From contig JAOZQY010000036.1 in the NCBI GenBank assembly GCA_029931975.1, positions 1 through 37,864 of the forward strand: a DNA stretch of 37,864 nucleotides. Direction: 5' to 3'. This DNA is from Bacteroidales bacterium (GTDB lineage Bacteria > Bacteroidota > Bacteroidia > Bacteroidales > GCA-2748055). Under the pieces are notes generated by a model. It did no database searches and was not told where the DNA came from. It saw nothing but the letters and a program-made list of their open reading frames with translations. The translations under genes were made by a program, and so were the position numbers. Shown piece after piece: positions 7,942 to 15,555 of the stretch (position 1 is its first letter; each line of letters starts with the position of its first letter).

Positions 7942-9297
7942 ATGAAAAACCGACTGTTCTCCATCGGACTTTTATTGGTCTTCTCTATCTCGCTGATCGC
8001 TCAGGATGCGGATACCACCTTCTCGGACAAAGCAGAAAAAGTTAAAACCGGATTCACCCTGGGAGGTGTTCCTGTGGTGGCCTATGATTCAGATATTGGT
8101 TTCAAGTATGGCGCACTGGTTAATCTCTATTGGTATGGGGATGGATCGCGCTATCCGCAATACGATCATTCGCTTTATGTGGAATGGTCCCGGACCACCA
8201 AGGGAAATGGCATTAACCAGGTCACTTACGAAACTGACAAATTGTTGCCGGGCATCAGGTCGCTTTTTGAGGCGAGCTATCTGACCGAAAAAGCATTGGA
8301 TTTCTATGGTTTTAATGGTTATCAGGCGGTATACAACCTGGATTATGAAGGGGAGTATGACAATGCCGGGAATGCCAACCGGCTTTTTTACAGGCATTCC
8401 AGGCAGCTTTTAAGGCTCAAAGGCGATTTCCAGGGCGAAATTCTTGGGCAAAGATTACGTTGGCTGGGAGGTATTGCATATTACGGGAACTCTATCGATT
8501 CAGTGGATGTTGCTGGTTTGAACGAAGGCAAATCTGATGATCTGCTGTCGTCGAATTCGCTTTATGGTAGTTATGTGGACTGGGGAATGATCAAGGAGGA
8601 CCAGGCCAAAGGGGGAAATCATACCATTCTGAAGGCTGGACTAATTTACGATACGAGGGACAATGAACCCAATCCATTCACGGGTATCTGGTCGGAAATT
8701 CAGTTGCACTATGCACCCTCCTTCCTGAGTAATACCGATTATAGTTATGCCCGTATTGTTCTGACACACAGACAGTATTTTACACTGATTCCGGATTGGA
8801 TGAACCTGGCATACAGGGTCTCATACCAGGGGAAAATTGCAGGAGAGATGCCATTCTATATGATGCCTTTCATGTTCCAGACTGCTCCCAAACTAACCAG
8901 AGATGGTGTGGGTGGATCTAAAACGGTTCGTGGGGTCAGACGTAACAGGATTGTGGGTGACGGTTTTGCCTTTGCAAATATTGAATTCAGGGGAAAAGTC
9001 CTGAAGACATCCCTGTTTAAGCAGAATTTCTATATCTCGCTTTCTGCCTTTGTGGATGCGGGAATGGTTACCCAGAAATACGATTTTGATACTTCGGGAA
9101 TGCCGGGCAGCTTGCCGGGCGATTTCCCTGACCAGATCCTTGATCTGAATGCCAGGGAGGTCCCCCATGTGGGCTATGGAGGTGGTGTTCATTTTGCTCT
9201 GAATCAGAACTTTATTGTTACCGTAGATTATGGGATGGCAGCGAAGAAGGCAGATGGTGACACCGGATTGTATATTAATCTGAACTACCTGTTCTAG
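7942..9297 (+). CDS. Omp85-superfamily outer membrane beta-barrel protein (BamA/TamA-like, no POTRA)
   Basis: A 451-residue protein with a cleavable signal peptide ending near LIAQ. The rest is beta-strand-rich with alternating hydrophobic residues. It resembles the bacterial surface antigen (D15) barrel: LKAGLIYDTRDNEPNPFTG is a typical barrel-strand entry, GGSKTVRGVRRNRIVGDG resembles the VRGF/Y loop-6 motif, and the chain ends in NLNYLF with a terminal Phe. Only about 40 residues precede the barrel, so there is no room for POTRA domains. Such short Omp85 relatives are frequent in Bacteroidota and their cargo is unknown. The start is supported by the signal peptide. The 3' end overlaps the convergent HD-domain gene by 23 nt. 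Confidence 0.82.
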   Translation: MKNRLFSIGLLLVFSISLIAQDADTTFSDKAEKVKTGFTLGGVPVVAYDSDIGFKYGALVNLYWYGDGSRYPQYDHSLYVEWSRTTKGNGINQVTYETDKLLPGIRSLFEASYLTEKALDFYGFNGYQAVYNLDYEGEYDNAGNANRLFYRHSRQLLRLKGDFQGEILGQRLRWLGGIAYYGNSIDSVDVAGLNEGKSDDLLSSNSLYGSYVDWGMIKEDQAKGGNHTILKAGLIYDTRDNEPNPFTGIWSEIQLHYAPSFLSNTDYSYARIVLTHRQYFTLIPDWMNLAYRVSYQGKIAGEMPFYMMPFMFQTAPKLTRDGVGGSKTVRGVRRNRIVGDGFAFANIEFRGKVLKTSLFKQNFYISLSAFVDAGMVTQKYDFDTSGMPGSLPGDFPDQILDLNAREVPHVGYGGGVHFALNQNFIVTVDYGMAAKKADGDTGLYINLNYLF

Positions 9298-9952
9298 ACG
9301 ACTGATCATCGGGATCCCACTCCTGGTAGAATCTGTCCAGGAACTGCAGCATATAGCTATGACGTTCCTCTGCCATCTGTTTACCTGTGGAGGTATTCAT
9401 AAGGTCTTTCAGCTTCAATAATTTTTCATAGAAGTGGTTGATAGTGGGTGCATCCGATTTATGATACGCCTTAGAATCTTTGTACTCCTGTAAGGGCATG
9501 TCCGGGTTGTGGATCGGCCGGTTTTTAAATCCTCCGTAATTAAATGCCCTGGCAATGCCGATGGCCCCGATGGCATCTAAGCGGTCTGCATCCTGAACAA
9601 TCTGAAATTCAATGGTAGAGATCATATTCTGGCTGAATCCTCCCTTGTATGAAACATGTTTGATGATGGCCTCTATATGCTCCACCATTTCCTGTTTCAC
9701 CCCCTGTTTCATCAGGAATTCACGAGCCATCCGACCTCCCTGCTCATCATCACCGCCATTAAATTTCGCATCAGAAATATCATGCAAAAGGGCAGCCAGC
9801 TCGATGGTCATCAGATCGCCCGATTCCTCGCGTTTGTGGATATGCCGGGCCGTAAGCCAGACCCGTTCAATATGGTACCAGTCATGCCCTCCCTCGGCTC
9901 CGGCCAGGGTCTCTTTCACAAACGTGATAGTTTCTTCTATGATTGGCTCCAT
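9275..9952 (-). CDS. HD-domain phosphohydrolase
   Basis: A 225-residue protein of the HD superfamily, similar to YedJ-type predicted hydrolases. Metal ligands are visible as GHDWYHIERV (His23, His27), LLHDIS (His57-Asp58) and VQDADRLDAIGAIGIARAFN. The family removes phosphate from nucleotides or related small molecules in the cytoplasm. The exact substrate is not evident. The gene follows rnfA on the same strand after 35 nt, so it may be the last gene of the Rnf transcript, although a small hairpin lies between. Its 3' end overlaps the convergent barrel gene by 23 nt. Confidence 0.85.
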   Translation of the reverse strand: MEPIIEETITFVKETLAGAEGGHDWYHIERVWLTARHIHKREESGDLMTIELAALLHDISDAKFNGGDDEQGGRMAREFLMKQGVKQEMVEHIEAIIKHVSYKGGFSQNMISTIEFQIVQDADRLDAIGAIGIARAFNYGGFKNRPIHNPDMPLQEYKDSKAYHKSDAPTINHFYEKLLKLKDLMNTSTGKQMAEERHSYMLQFLDRFYQEWDPDDQSSRTGSSD

Positions 9953-9976
9953 ATCTACTATTCACTCAGCACTTAA

Positions 9977-9993
9977 GTTTAGCGTAGCTAAAC
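9977..9993. repeat. Short perfect hairpin at the rnfA stop codon
   Basis: GTTTAGC-GTA-GCTAAAC forms a 7-bp perfect dyad that includes the rnfA stop codon. No T-run follows on either strand, so it is a poor intrinsic terminator. It might slow transcription or protect the 3' end between rnfA and the HD gene. Confidence 0.35.
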
Positions 9994-10560
9994 CATCCCT
10001 GCAAATCCCATAAAAGCCAGGGCCATCAAACCGGCCACGATAAAGGCGATGGGAACTCCCTTCAGCCGTTTGGGGACATTGAGGAGGTCCAGTTGTTCGC
10101 GGATCCCGGAAAATGTGATCAGGGCGAGCCCGAAGCCAAGAGCATTCCCGGTAGCATAAAACACACTTTCCAGCAGGCTGAAGTCCTTCTGAACGGCCAG
10201 TACAGCTACACCCAGTACGGCGCAGTTGGTGGTAATCAGTGGCAGGAAGATGCCCAGGGCCTGGTAGAGTGGAGGGGAAATCTTCTTCAGGATAATCTCT
10301 ACGAGCTGAACCAGGGAGGCGATGACCAGGATGAAGGTGATGGTTCGCATGTAGACAATGTCGAGTGGGACCAGTACCGAATAGTAGATCAGATAGGTAA
10401 CCAGGGTTGCAATAACCATGACGAAGGTGACGGCTCCGGTCATCCCGATGGCAGTCTCTACCTTACTGGAGACACCAATAAAAGGGCAGATGCCCAGAAA
10501 CTGGTTGAGCACAATGTTGCTGACAAATACTGCAGCGATGATGATCAGGATATATTGCAT
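9988..10560 (-). CDS. rnfA: Rnf complex membrane subunit RnfA
   Basis: A 190-residue, six-helix membrane protein that closely follows RnfA/RsxA along its whole length. Diagnostic segments are NQFLGICPFIGVSSKVETA, FILVIASLVQLVEI, GIFLPLITTNCAVLGVAVL and the C-terminal GLMALAFMGFAGMV. The Cys residues in LGICPF and TTNCAVLG match those known to hold an intramembrane [2Fe-2S] cluster shared with RnfE. It is the last rnf gene, starting 2 nt after rnfE. It lies in the core of the ferredoxin:NAD+ oxidoreductase that couples electron flow to Na+ or H+ export. Confidence 0.97.
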   Translation of the reverse strand: MQYILIIIAAVFVSNIVLNQFLGICPFIGVSSKVETAIGMTGAVTFVMVIATLVTYLIYYSVLVPLDIVYMRTITFILVIASLVQLVEIILKKISPPLYQALGIFLPLITTNCAVLGVAVLAVQKDFSLLESVFYATGNALGFGLALITFSGIREQLDLLNVPKRLKGVPIAFIVAGLMALAFMGFAGMV

Positions 10561-10562
10561 GG

Positions 10563-11150
10563 TCAGGAGGTTTTTTCTTTAATCATATTGGCAAGAACAA
10601 TCAGGTATCCCAGTGCTAAAAAGGCACCCGGGGGAAGTATAAAGAGCAGCAGTCCGTCTCCACTGATCAGCTTCATCCCAAAGAATGCTCCACTGCCAAG
10701 GAGTTCTCTTACTGCTCCCAGAATGGTGAGTGCCATGGTGAATCCGATACCCATCCCGGCTCCGTCCACTATGGAGGACCAGACGGTATTCTTGGAAGCA
10801 AAGGCTTCGGCTCTTCCCAGAACAACGCAGTTGACCACAATCAATGGGATAAAGAGGCCCAGCGCATCGAACAGGGCAGGGACATACCCCTTCATCACCA
10901 GTTCTACCACGGTTACAAAGGCAGCAATGATGACGATAAAGGCAGGAATTCGTACCTTATCCGGGATCAGGTTTTTCACAAGAGAGACCACCAGGTTCGA
11001 CATTATCAGTACAAAGGTGGTGGCAAGTCCCATTCCCAATCCGTTGGTGGCCGAGGTGGTCACGCCAAGTGTGGGGCACATTCCAAGGATAAGAACAAAG
11101 ACAGCGTTCTCTTTTAAAAGTCCTTTGCTAAAGTTTTTCCACTGGTTCAT
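10563..11150 (-). CDS. rnfE: Rnf complex membrane subunit RnfE
   Basis: A 195-residue polytopic membrane protein, paralogous in fold to RnfA. Key segments are NAVFVLILGMCPTLGVTTSA, ALGLFIPLIVVNCVVLGRAE and GAVRELLGSG. The two Cys residues in LGMCPTLG and VVNCVVLG mirror those in RnfA and would complete the intramembrane [2Fe-2S] site. The frame is open 19 codons upstream, into rnfG, but the ATG at 11150 (MNQWKNFSKG) fits the family start and leaves only 1 nt after the rnfG stop. It is the fifth rnf gene in the operon. Confidence 0.96.
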   Translation of the reverse strand: MNQWKNFSKGLLKENAVFVLILGMCPTLGVTTSATNGLGMGLATTFVLIMSNLVVSLVKNLIPDKVRIPAFIVIIAAFVTVVELVMKGYVPALFDALGLFIPLIVVNCVVLGRAEAFASKNTVWSSIVDGAGMGIGFTMALTILGAVRELLGSGAFFGMKLISGDGLLLFILPPGAFLALGYLIVLANMIKEKTS

Positions 11151-11151
11151 A

Positions 11152-11733
11152 TCAATTTTCTTTTTGACTTTCCATAAATGCTTCGTAGGCACGAGTAACT
11201 GCATCACAATAGGCCCTGGAGGTGATAGTTGAGGCGGTTATGGCATCCACATCGCCCCGGTCCTTTTTTACTGCCAGTTTAAAACTATCGGGATGTTTGC
11301 CCATGAACTGTACACTGAAATCACTTTTACCCTTCTCCATTTTATTGCCCAGTCCGGGGGTCTCTGAATGTTTGATCACCGCAATATCGATGATGGTGCC
11401 ATCGGGGGCAAATCCCACCATCAGCTTAAACTCTCCGCTGAATCCTTTATTGGTAAAGGTTTCCACGGCGGTTCCCAGGACCGCTTCACCCTTTCGTGCA
11501 GTGTACAGGTAAATACTGTCGCCGTCGACAAACATGCTTTTTACTTCCTGGGAAGGTTCGTTGTCAAACCCCGGAACTACTATCTGGATCGCTTTGTTCT
11601 TCTTCTTCAGTTCGGCCAGCCGTATGGGCTCCTTGGTCAGTGCAAAAACCGATCCCAGCAGTCCTGCTGCTACCAGGGTTACAACCACCAGCGTGGCGGT
11701 CATGTTGATGAAAGTGGATTCTGTCTTAGACAT
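11152..11733 (-). CDS. rnfG: Rnf complex FMN-carrying subunit RnfG
   Basis: A 193-residue protein with one N-terminal membrane helix (about residues 11-32) and a periplasmic FMN-binding domain. HSETPGLGNKM is the conserved segment that precedes the flavin site. The flavinylation motif is DAITASTITS with the acceptor Thr at about residue 169. The usual form is Dxx(S/T)GAT, so Gly and Ala are replaced here by Ala and Ser. The covalently bound FMN passes electrons within the Rnf complex. The start overlaps the end of rnfD by 8 nt, which suggests translational coupling. Confidence 0.95.
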   Translation of the reverse strand: MSKTESTFINMTATLVVVTLVAAGLLGSVFALTKEPIRLAELKKKNKAIQIVVPGFDNEPSQEVKSMFVDGDSIYLYTARKGEAVLGTAVETFTNKGFSGEFKLMVGFAPDGTIIDIAVIKHSETPGLGNKMEKGKSDFSVQFMGKHPDSFKLAVKKDRGDVDAITASTITSRAYCDAVTRAYEAFMESQKEN

Positions 11734-12718
11734 GTTTCACCTCCTTTCCAAAACGTTTCGGTTTAACAAATTTGTTGATCAGTGGTGTAAAACCATTAAA
11801 AATCAGAATGGCAAACTGTACTCCTTCAGGGTAGGCTCCAAAGACCCGGATCAGTACCGTTACCACACCTATACCCACTCCGTAGATGATCATTCCTTTA
11901 TGGGACATAGGTGAAGTGACATAATCGGTGGCCATGTATATGGCCCCCAGCATGAGTCCACCGCTTAAGAGGTGAAACAGTGGATCGGCAAAGCGATCGG
12001 GATTGGCCAGCCAGAGGATTCCTGAAAAAACAACCACCGTAGCCAGAATGGTAATTGGAATATGCCAGGAGATAATCTTCCGGTACAGCAGGTAGCACAT
12101 TCCAAGCAGAAGGGCCAGTGCCGAGACTTCTCCGGCCGAACCCATTGTTTTTCCCATCAACAGATGAAGGAAGGAGGGAACCCGGGGCATGATCTCAGCC
12201 ACGGTCTGGGTCGCCAGTCCCTCTTTCATTAAGCCCAGGGGAGTGGCACCTGTGACCGCATCGGTATAGTTCATCCACTGTCCCACTTCGGGCCAGGATG
12301 TCATGGCCACCGGGAAGGAGATAAAGAGAAATACCCTTCCTACAAGTGCAGGATTAAATATATTGTTTCCCAGCCCGCCAAAGGTCATTTTTCCAATTCC
12401 CACGGCTGCCAGGGCACCAATCATCACAATCCAGAAGGGAATGTTTGTTGGGAGACAAAAGGCCAGAAGCATCCCGGTTAACATGGCTGATCCGTCCAGG
12501 TGAGTGGGTTTAACCTTCATCATATATTTCTGAATCAGGTACTCAAACAGGATGCAGGATACAATCGAAACCGTGGTTACCACGATCATCCCGATCCCGA
12601 AAAAGAAGACCGATACTGCCAGTGCCGGAAGTAGTGATATAATCACCCCATACATCAGTTTAGGAACCGATTCGTCCGTATAGGCATGTGGTGATGGTGA
12701 TACAATGAATTTATTCAT
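11726..12718 (-). CDS. rnfD: Rnf complex membrane subunit RnfD
   Basis: A 330-residue polytopic membrane protein of the NqrB/RnfD family. It shows the early SPHAYTDESVPKLMYGVIIS segment, FGGLGNNIFNPALVGRVFL, and the flavinylation motif DAVTGATPL with acceptor Thr159. The last third has the ATDYVTSPMSHKG and FNGFTPLINKF motifs. It carries covalent FMN and is thought to form part of the ion path. It lies 17 nt after rnfC and overlaps rnfG by 8 nt. Confidence 0.96.
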   Translation of the reverse strand: MNKFIVSPSPHAYTDESVPKLMYGVIISLLPALAVSVFFFGIGMIVVTTVSIVSCILFEYLIQKYMMKVKPTHLDGSAMLTGMLLAFCLPTNIPFWIVMIGALAAVGIGKMTFGGLGNNIFNPALVGRVFLFISFPVAMTSWPEVGQWMNYTDAVTGATPLGLMKEGLATQTVAEIMPRVPSFLHLLMGKTMGSAGEVSALALLLGMCYLLYRKIISWHIPITILATVVVFSGILWLANPDRFADPLFHLLSGGLMLGAIYMATDYVTSPMSHKGMIIYGVGIGVVTVLIRVFGAYPEGVQFAILIFNGFTPLINKFVKPKRFGKEVKHV

Positions 12719-12735
12719 CTCTATGGATATAATTT

Positions 12736-14070
12736 TTAAACAGCTGAGCTTGCTCGCATGATTTTTCCAACTTCCCCTTTGCCCAGCCTTATATAGTCGA
12801 GCAGGGGACGTGAAGAGGGACAGGTGTAACTACAGCTTCCGCATTCAATACAGTCCATCACCTTCTCCGGCTCCATACCTTCATACAGGCTCTTTTCGGA
12901 GAGGGTCATCAGCAGGTAAGGCTCCAGACCCATGGGACAGACGGTGACGCATTTGGCACAGCGAATACAGGGCTTAACTTCCTTTCGTCGGGCCTCGTCT
13001 TCATTCATGAGAAGAATTCCCGAGCTACCTTTTACAACAGGTACATCAATTGTTGAAAGAGCCCTCCCCATCATAGGACCGCCATTGATCACCTTGGCCG
13101 TATTCTCAGGAAGTCCCCCGGCCTGCTCAATAAGGTAGGATACTGGTGTTCCGATCCTTACCTGAAAGTTGGAGGGTTTCTCAAGCGATTTTCCTGTCAC
13201 TGTTACCACCCGGTCGATGAGGGGGCGGTTTTTCATTACGGCTTCGTAGGTAGCCAGTGCGGTTCCCACATTAAAAACCACTACACCCACATCGATGGGA
13301 AGTCCCCCGGACGGAACCTCTCTTTTAAGAAGAGCCTTAACGAGTTGTTTTTCACCACCCTGTGGATATTTTACTTTAAGTCCCTGGACTGCTACACTGC
13401 TTCCCTGGACCACCTGCTGCATCTTTTGAATGGCATCGGGCTTGTTATTCTCAATACCTATGATCGCTCTTTCAACTCCCAGTCCTTTCATCAGGAGCTG
13501 TATTCCGGACAATAGCTCTTCGCTCCGTTCCATCATCAGGCTATGGTCGGCCGTTAGATAAGGTTCACACTCCACGCCGTTGATCAGCAGGTATTCGGAA
13601 GTCTTTCCCTGGGGCACCATCAGCTTCACATGGCTTGGAAAAGTGGCGCCGCCAAGCCCCACGATACCTGCTTCCAGGATCTTTTTCCGGATATCTTCTG
13701 CAGGAAGAACAGAGTTTCGTACCAGGTCGTCCGACCGGTCGATGGTATCCAGCCACTGATCGCCCTCCACCTGAATCTGGATAGCCAGTCGGCGGTAACC
13801 AGAACTATCCATAAACTGATCCACTTTCAACACTTTTCCTGACACAGAGGAGTGAATATTGGAGGAAACAAAGCCTGCGCTTTCGGCAATTAGCTGACCA
13901 ACCTTCACCTGGTCGCCCCGGTTCACAAGCACTTTGGATGGTGCACCCAGGTGTTGGGCTACTGGAATCACTGCTACCTCGGGGGGCGGTAGTTCTATTA
14001 TTTTATTTCCCGCCGAAAGTTTATGTTCGGGGGGGTGTACACCACCCCTGGAAAATGTTTTAAGACTCAT
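12736..14070 (-). CDS. rnfC: Rnf complex NADH-binding subunit RnfC
   Basis: A 444-residue peripheral subunit. The N-terminal region (FSRGGVHPPEHKLSAGNKII) and the glycine-rich GIVGLGGATFPSHVKL segment match RnfC and the 51-kDa Complex I subunit, which bind NADH and FMN. The C-terminal part holds two [4Fe-4S] motifs, CIRCAKCVTVCP and CIECGSCSYTCP. It forms the cytoplasmic NAD+-reducing end of the complex. No long C-terminal repeat extension, as in enterobacterial RsxC, is present. It starts 22 nt after rnfB and is followed by rnfD. Confidence 0.96.
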   Translation of the reverse strand: MSLKTFSRGGVHPPEHKLSAGNKIIELPPPEVAVIPVAQHLGAPSKVLVNRGDQVKVGQLIAESAGFVSSNIHSSVSGKVLKVDQFMDSSGYRRLAIQIQVEGDQWLDTIDRSDDLVRNSVLPAEDIRKKILEAGIVGLGGATFPSHVKLMVPQGKTSEYLLINGVECEPYLTADHSLMMERSEELLSGIQLLMKGLGVERAIIGIENNKPDAIQKMQQVVQGSSVAVQGLKVKYPQGGEKQLVKALLKREVPSGGLPIDVGVVVFNVGTALATYEAVMKNRPLIDRVVTVTGKSLEKPSNFQVRIGTPVSYLIEQAGGLPENTAKVINGGPMMGRALSTIDVPVVKGSSGILLMNEDEARRKEVKPCIRCAKCVTVCPMGLEPYLLMTLSEKSLYEGMEPEKVMDCIECGSCSYTCPSSRPLLDYIRLGKGEVGKIMRASSAV

Positions 14071-14092
14071 TGATTCGTCTGTTTATTTTTCT

Positions 14093-14959
14093 CTAATCAG
14101 TTTTCGTCTCGCTTGCTTCTACCGGCTCTTTTTTCCTGGGAGGCGGAAAATTAAGCTCCAGAATGGCACCCGTCGGACATACGGGCACACATTTACGGCA
14201 CAATTTGCATTTATCGGAGTCAATAAACGCCAGGTTATTCTCCATGGTGATTGCCTCGTGGGGGCATACATTGAAACATTTGGAGCATCCTATGCAGGCA
14301 ACACTGCAATTCTTTTTTGCAACTACGCCTTTCTCTTCGTTGATGCAGCTCACAAATATTTTCCGGTCCTTTTTATTTTTCTTACGAAGCTCAATGATGT
14401 CTCTGGGACAGGCCTCCACGCAGGCTCCGCAGGCAGTACATTTGTCGTCGATTACCACGGGCAGATCTGTATCGGGGTCCATGTGGATGGCATCAAAATC
14501 ACAGACCACCACACAATCACCTTCCCCCAGGCAGCCGAAGGGGCATCCCGCTTCACCAGTGTAGAGACTGTGAATAATGGCACAGGTATGTGCACCGTCG
14601 TAAGAATTGATCCTGGGTCTGAATTCAGGTGTGCCATTACATCTTACCACAGCCACTCTTGGTGCCTGTTCTATTGCTTCTCTTCCCAGGATGGCAGCTG
14701 CCTTTGCCATGGTTTCATTTCCACCCACAGGGCAGAAAAGATTGTCCCAGTTTTCGGATTTCACCAGGGTTTCTGCAAAATTGTGGCAACCTGGAAATCC
14801 GCATCCTCCACAGTTGGCTGCTGGGAGGGCCGCTTCCACCTCATCGATACGCGGATCTTCAAGTACTTTGAATTTCTGTGCCACGAAATAGAGAATGATG
14901 GCCGCAGTGGCCCCGATGGCAACCAGGGTAATAATGGTATAAATAATAATCTGGCTCAT
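14093..14959 (-). CDS. rnfB: Rnf complex ferredoxin-accepting subunit RnfB
   Basis: A 288-residue iron-sulfur protein with an N-terminal membrane helix (about residues 5-27). The four-Cys motif NCGGCGFPGC with a later FCPVGG is the RnfB signature. It is followed by several [4Fe-4S] motifs, including CTACGACVEACP, CIGCSKCFNVCP and CKLCRKCVPVCP, as in anaerobe-type RnfB. It receives electrons from reduced ferredoxin. The ATG overlaps the rseC stop as ATGA, so the two genes are translationally coupled. Confidence 0.96.
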   Translation of the reverse strand: MSQIIIYTIITLVAIGATAAIILYFVAQKFKVLEDPRIDEVEAALPAANCGGCGFPGCHNFAETLVKSENWDNLFCPVGGNETMAKAAAILGREAIEQAPRVAVVRCNGTPEFRPRINSYDGAHTCAIIHSLYTGEAGCPFGCLGEGDCVVVCDFDAIHMDPDTDLPVVIDDKCTACGACVEACPRDIIELRKKNKKDRKIFVSCINEEKGVVAKKNCSVACIGCSKCFNVCPHEAITMENNLAFIDSDKCKLCRKCVPVCPTGAILELNFPPPRKKEPVEASETKTD

Positions 14960-15372
14960 TGCACAGTGTAGGTTTTCTTTATGCTGAATGTAAATGTGTT
15001 TTCAACACGTTTCCGGAACAGATATAGCCCCAGGTAGTAGGGAAAAATGGATAGTAAAGCAACAATACCTGCTTTTAGCTCCGGGACACCGGTAGCGATC
15101 AAAACAATCAGTACAGCCATCAACAGGAGGAAGGGATAAAAATAGCCCAGGGCCACTGCCTTGAAACCCAATCGTTTTTCCACCTGTACCTGTACCGGCT
15201 CTCCTTCCCGGTAGTTTGCTTTGTCCAGGGGGACGTCGAGATATTTTTCCTCCTGGTCGGCAGCACTGCAAACGCCTTTGGCCTGACAGGAGGCACATGC
15301 AGAAACACTGTTGATTTTTACATGTGCCACATCTCCTTCAATATGATCGATGATTCCCTTGTGTTCAATCAT
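14956..15372 (-). CDS. rseC: RseC/MucC-family protein at the head of the rnf operon
   Basis: A 138-residue protein with an N-terminal beta-rich domain, a Cys motif (SACASCQAKGVCSA), and two closely spaced membrane helices (about residues 73-92 and 97-117). This is the RseC/MucC layout. In enterobacteria, RseC works with the Rsx (Rnf) complex in reducing SoxR, and in Bacteroidota it is regularly the first gene of the rnf operon. Here it overlaps rnfB by 4 nt. A GTG two codons upstream is possible, but the ATG at 15372 (MIEHKGIID) matches the family. Its role in assembling or tuning Rnf is inferred. Confidence 0.88.
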   Translation of the reverse strand: MIEHKGIIDHIEGDVAHVKINSVSACASCQAKGVCSAADQEEKYLDVPLDKANYREGEPVQVQVEKRLGFKAVALGYFYPFLLLMAVLIVLIATGVPELKAGIVALLSIFPYYLGLYLFRKRVENTFTFSIKKTYTVQ

Positions 15373-15377
15373 GAACA

Positions 15378-15385
15378 CAAAATTA
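15378..15385 (-). promoter_or_regulatory. -7-like box for the rseC-rnf operon
   Basis: On the minus strand TAATTTTG is a full match to the Bacteroidota -7 consensus TAnnTTTG. It ends 5 nt before the rseC ATG, so transcription would start at about the start codon. No clear -33 TTG was found. The 183-base gap 15373-15555 also holds a 6-bp dyad, AAGAAT-N5-ATTCTT at 15461-15477, of unknown meaning. Confidence 0.4.
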
Positions 15386-15555
15386 TTGATGTTGGATGAT
15401 TCTCACTTGTTGAATATCATATTAATTGGATTTCGCATCTATTTATTCTCGGTATAAATAAAGAATCAATAATTCTTGTTAATTTGGCGCAGTTTTTGAG
15501 TGTAAAGATGTCTGTTTTTACTTACCGGGAGCATAAGAATATAAGAGCTTGAAAC

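Noticed and set aside
9977-9993. Perfect hairpin after rnfA considered as an intrinsic terminator
   Set aside because: The stem is only 7 bp, AT-rich, and has no T-run on either strand, so it is listed as a plain hairpin.
10093-11232. Long plus-strand frame (379 residues) opposite rnfA and rnfE
   Set aside because: It is a shadow of strongly conserved rnf genes on the other strand. Its composition is unlike the neighbouring proteins and it contains no recognisable domain.
13934-14971. 345-residue plus-strand frame opposite rnfB
   Set aside because: It is antisense to rnfB, whose Cys motifs are intact. The Cys- and His-rich look of the frame only mirrors the codons of the ferredoxin motifs.
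15461-15477. AAGAAT-N5-ATTCTT dyad between rseC and the FISUMP gene as an operator
   Set aside because: The arms are only 6 bp and AT-rich, there is a single copy, and no promoter element is aligned with it, so chance is likely.
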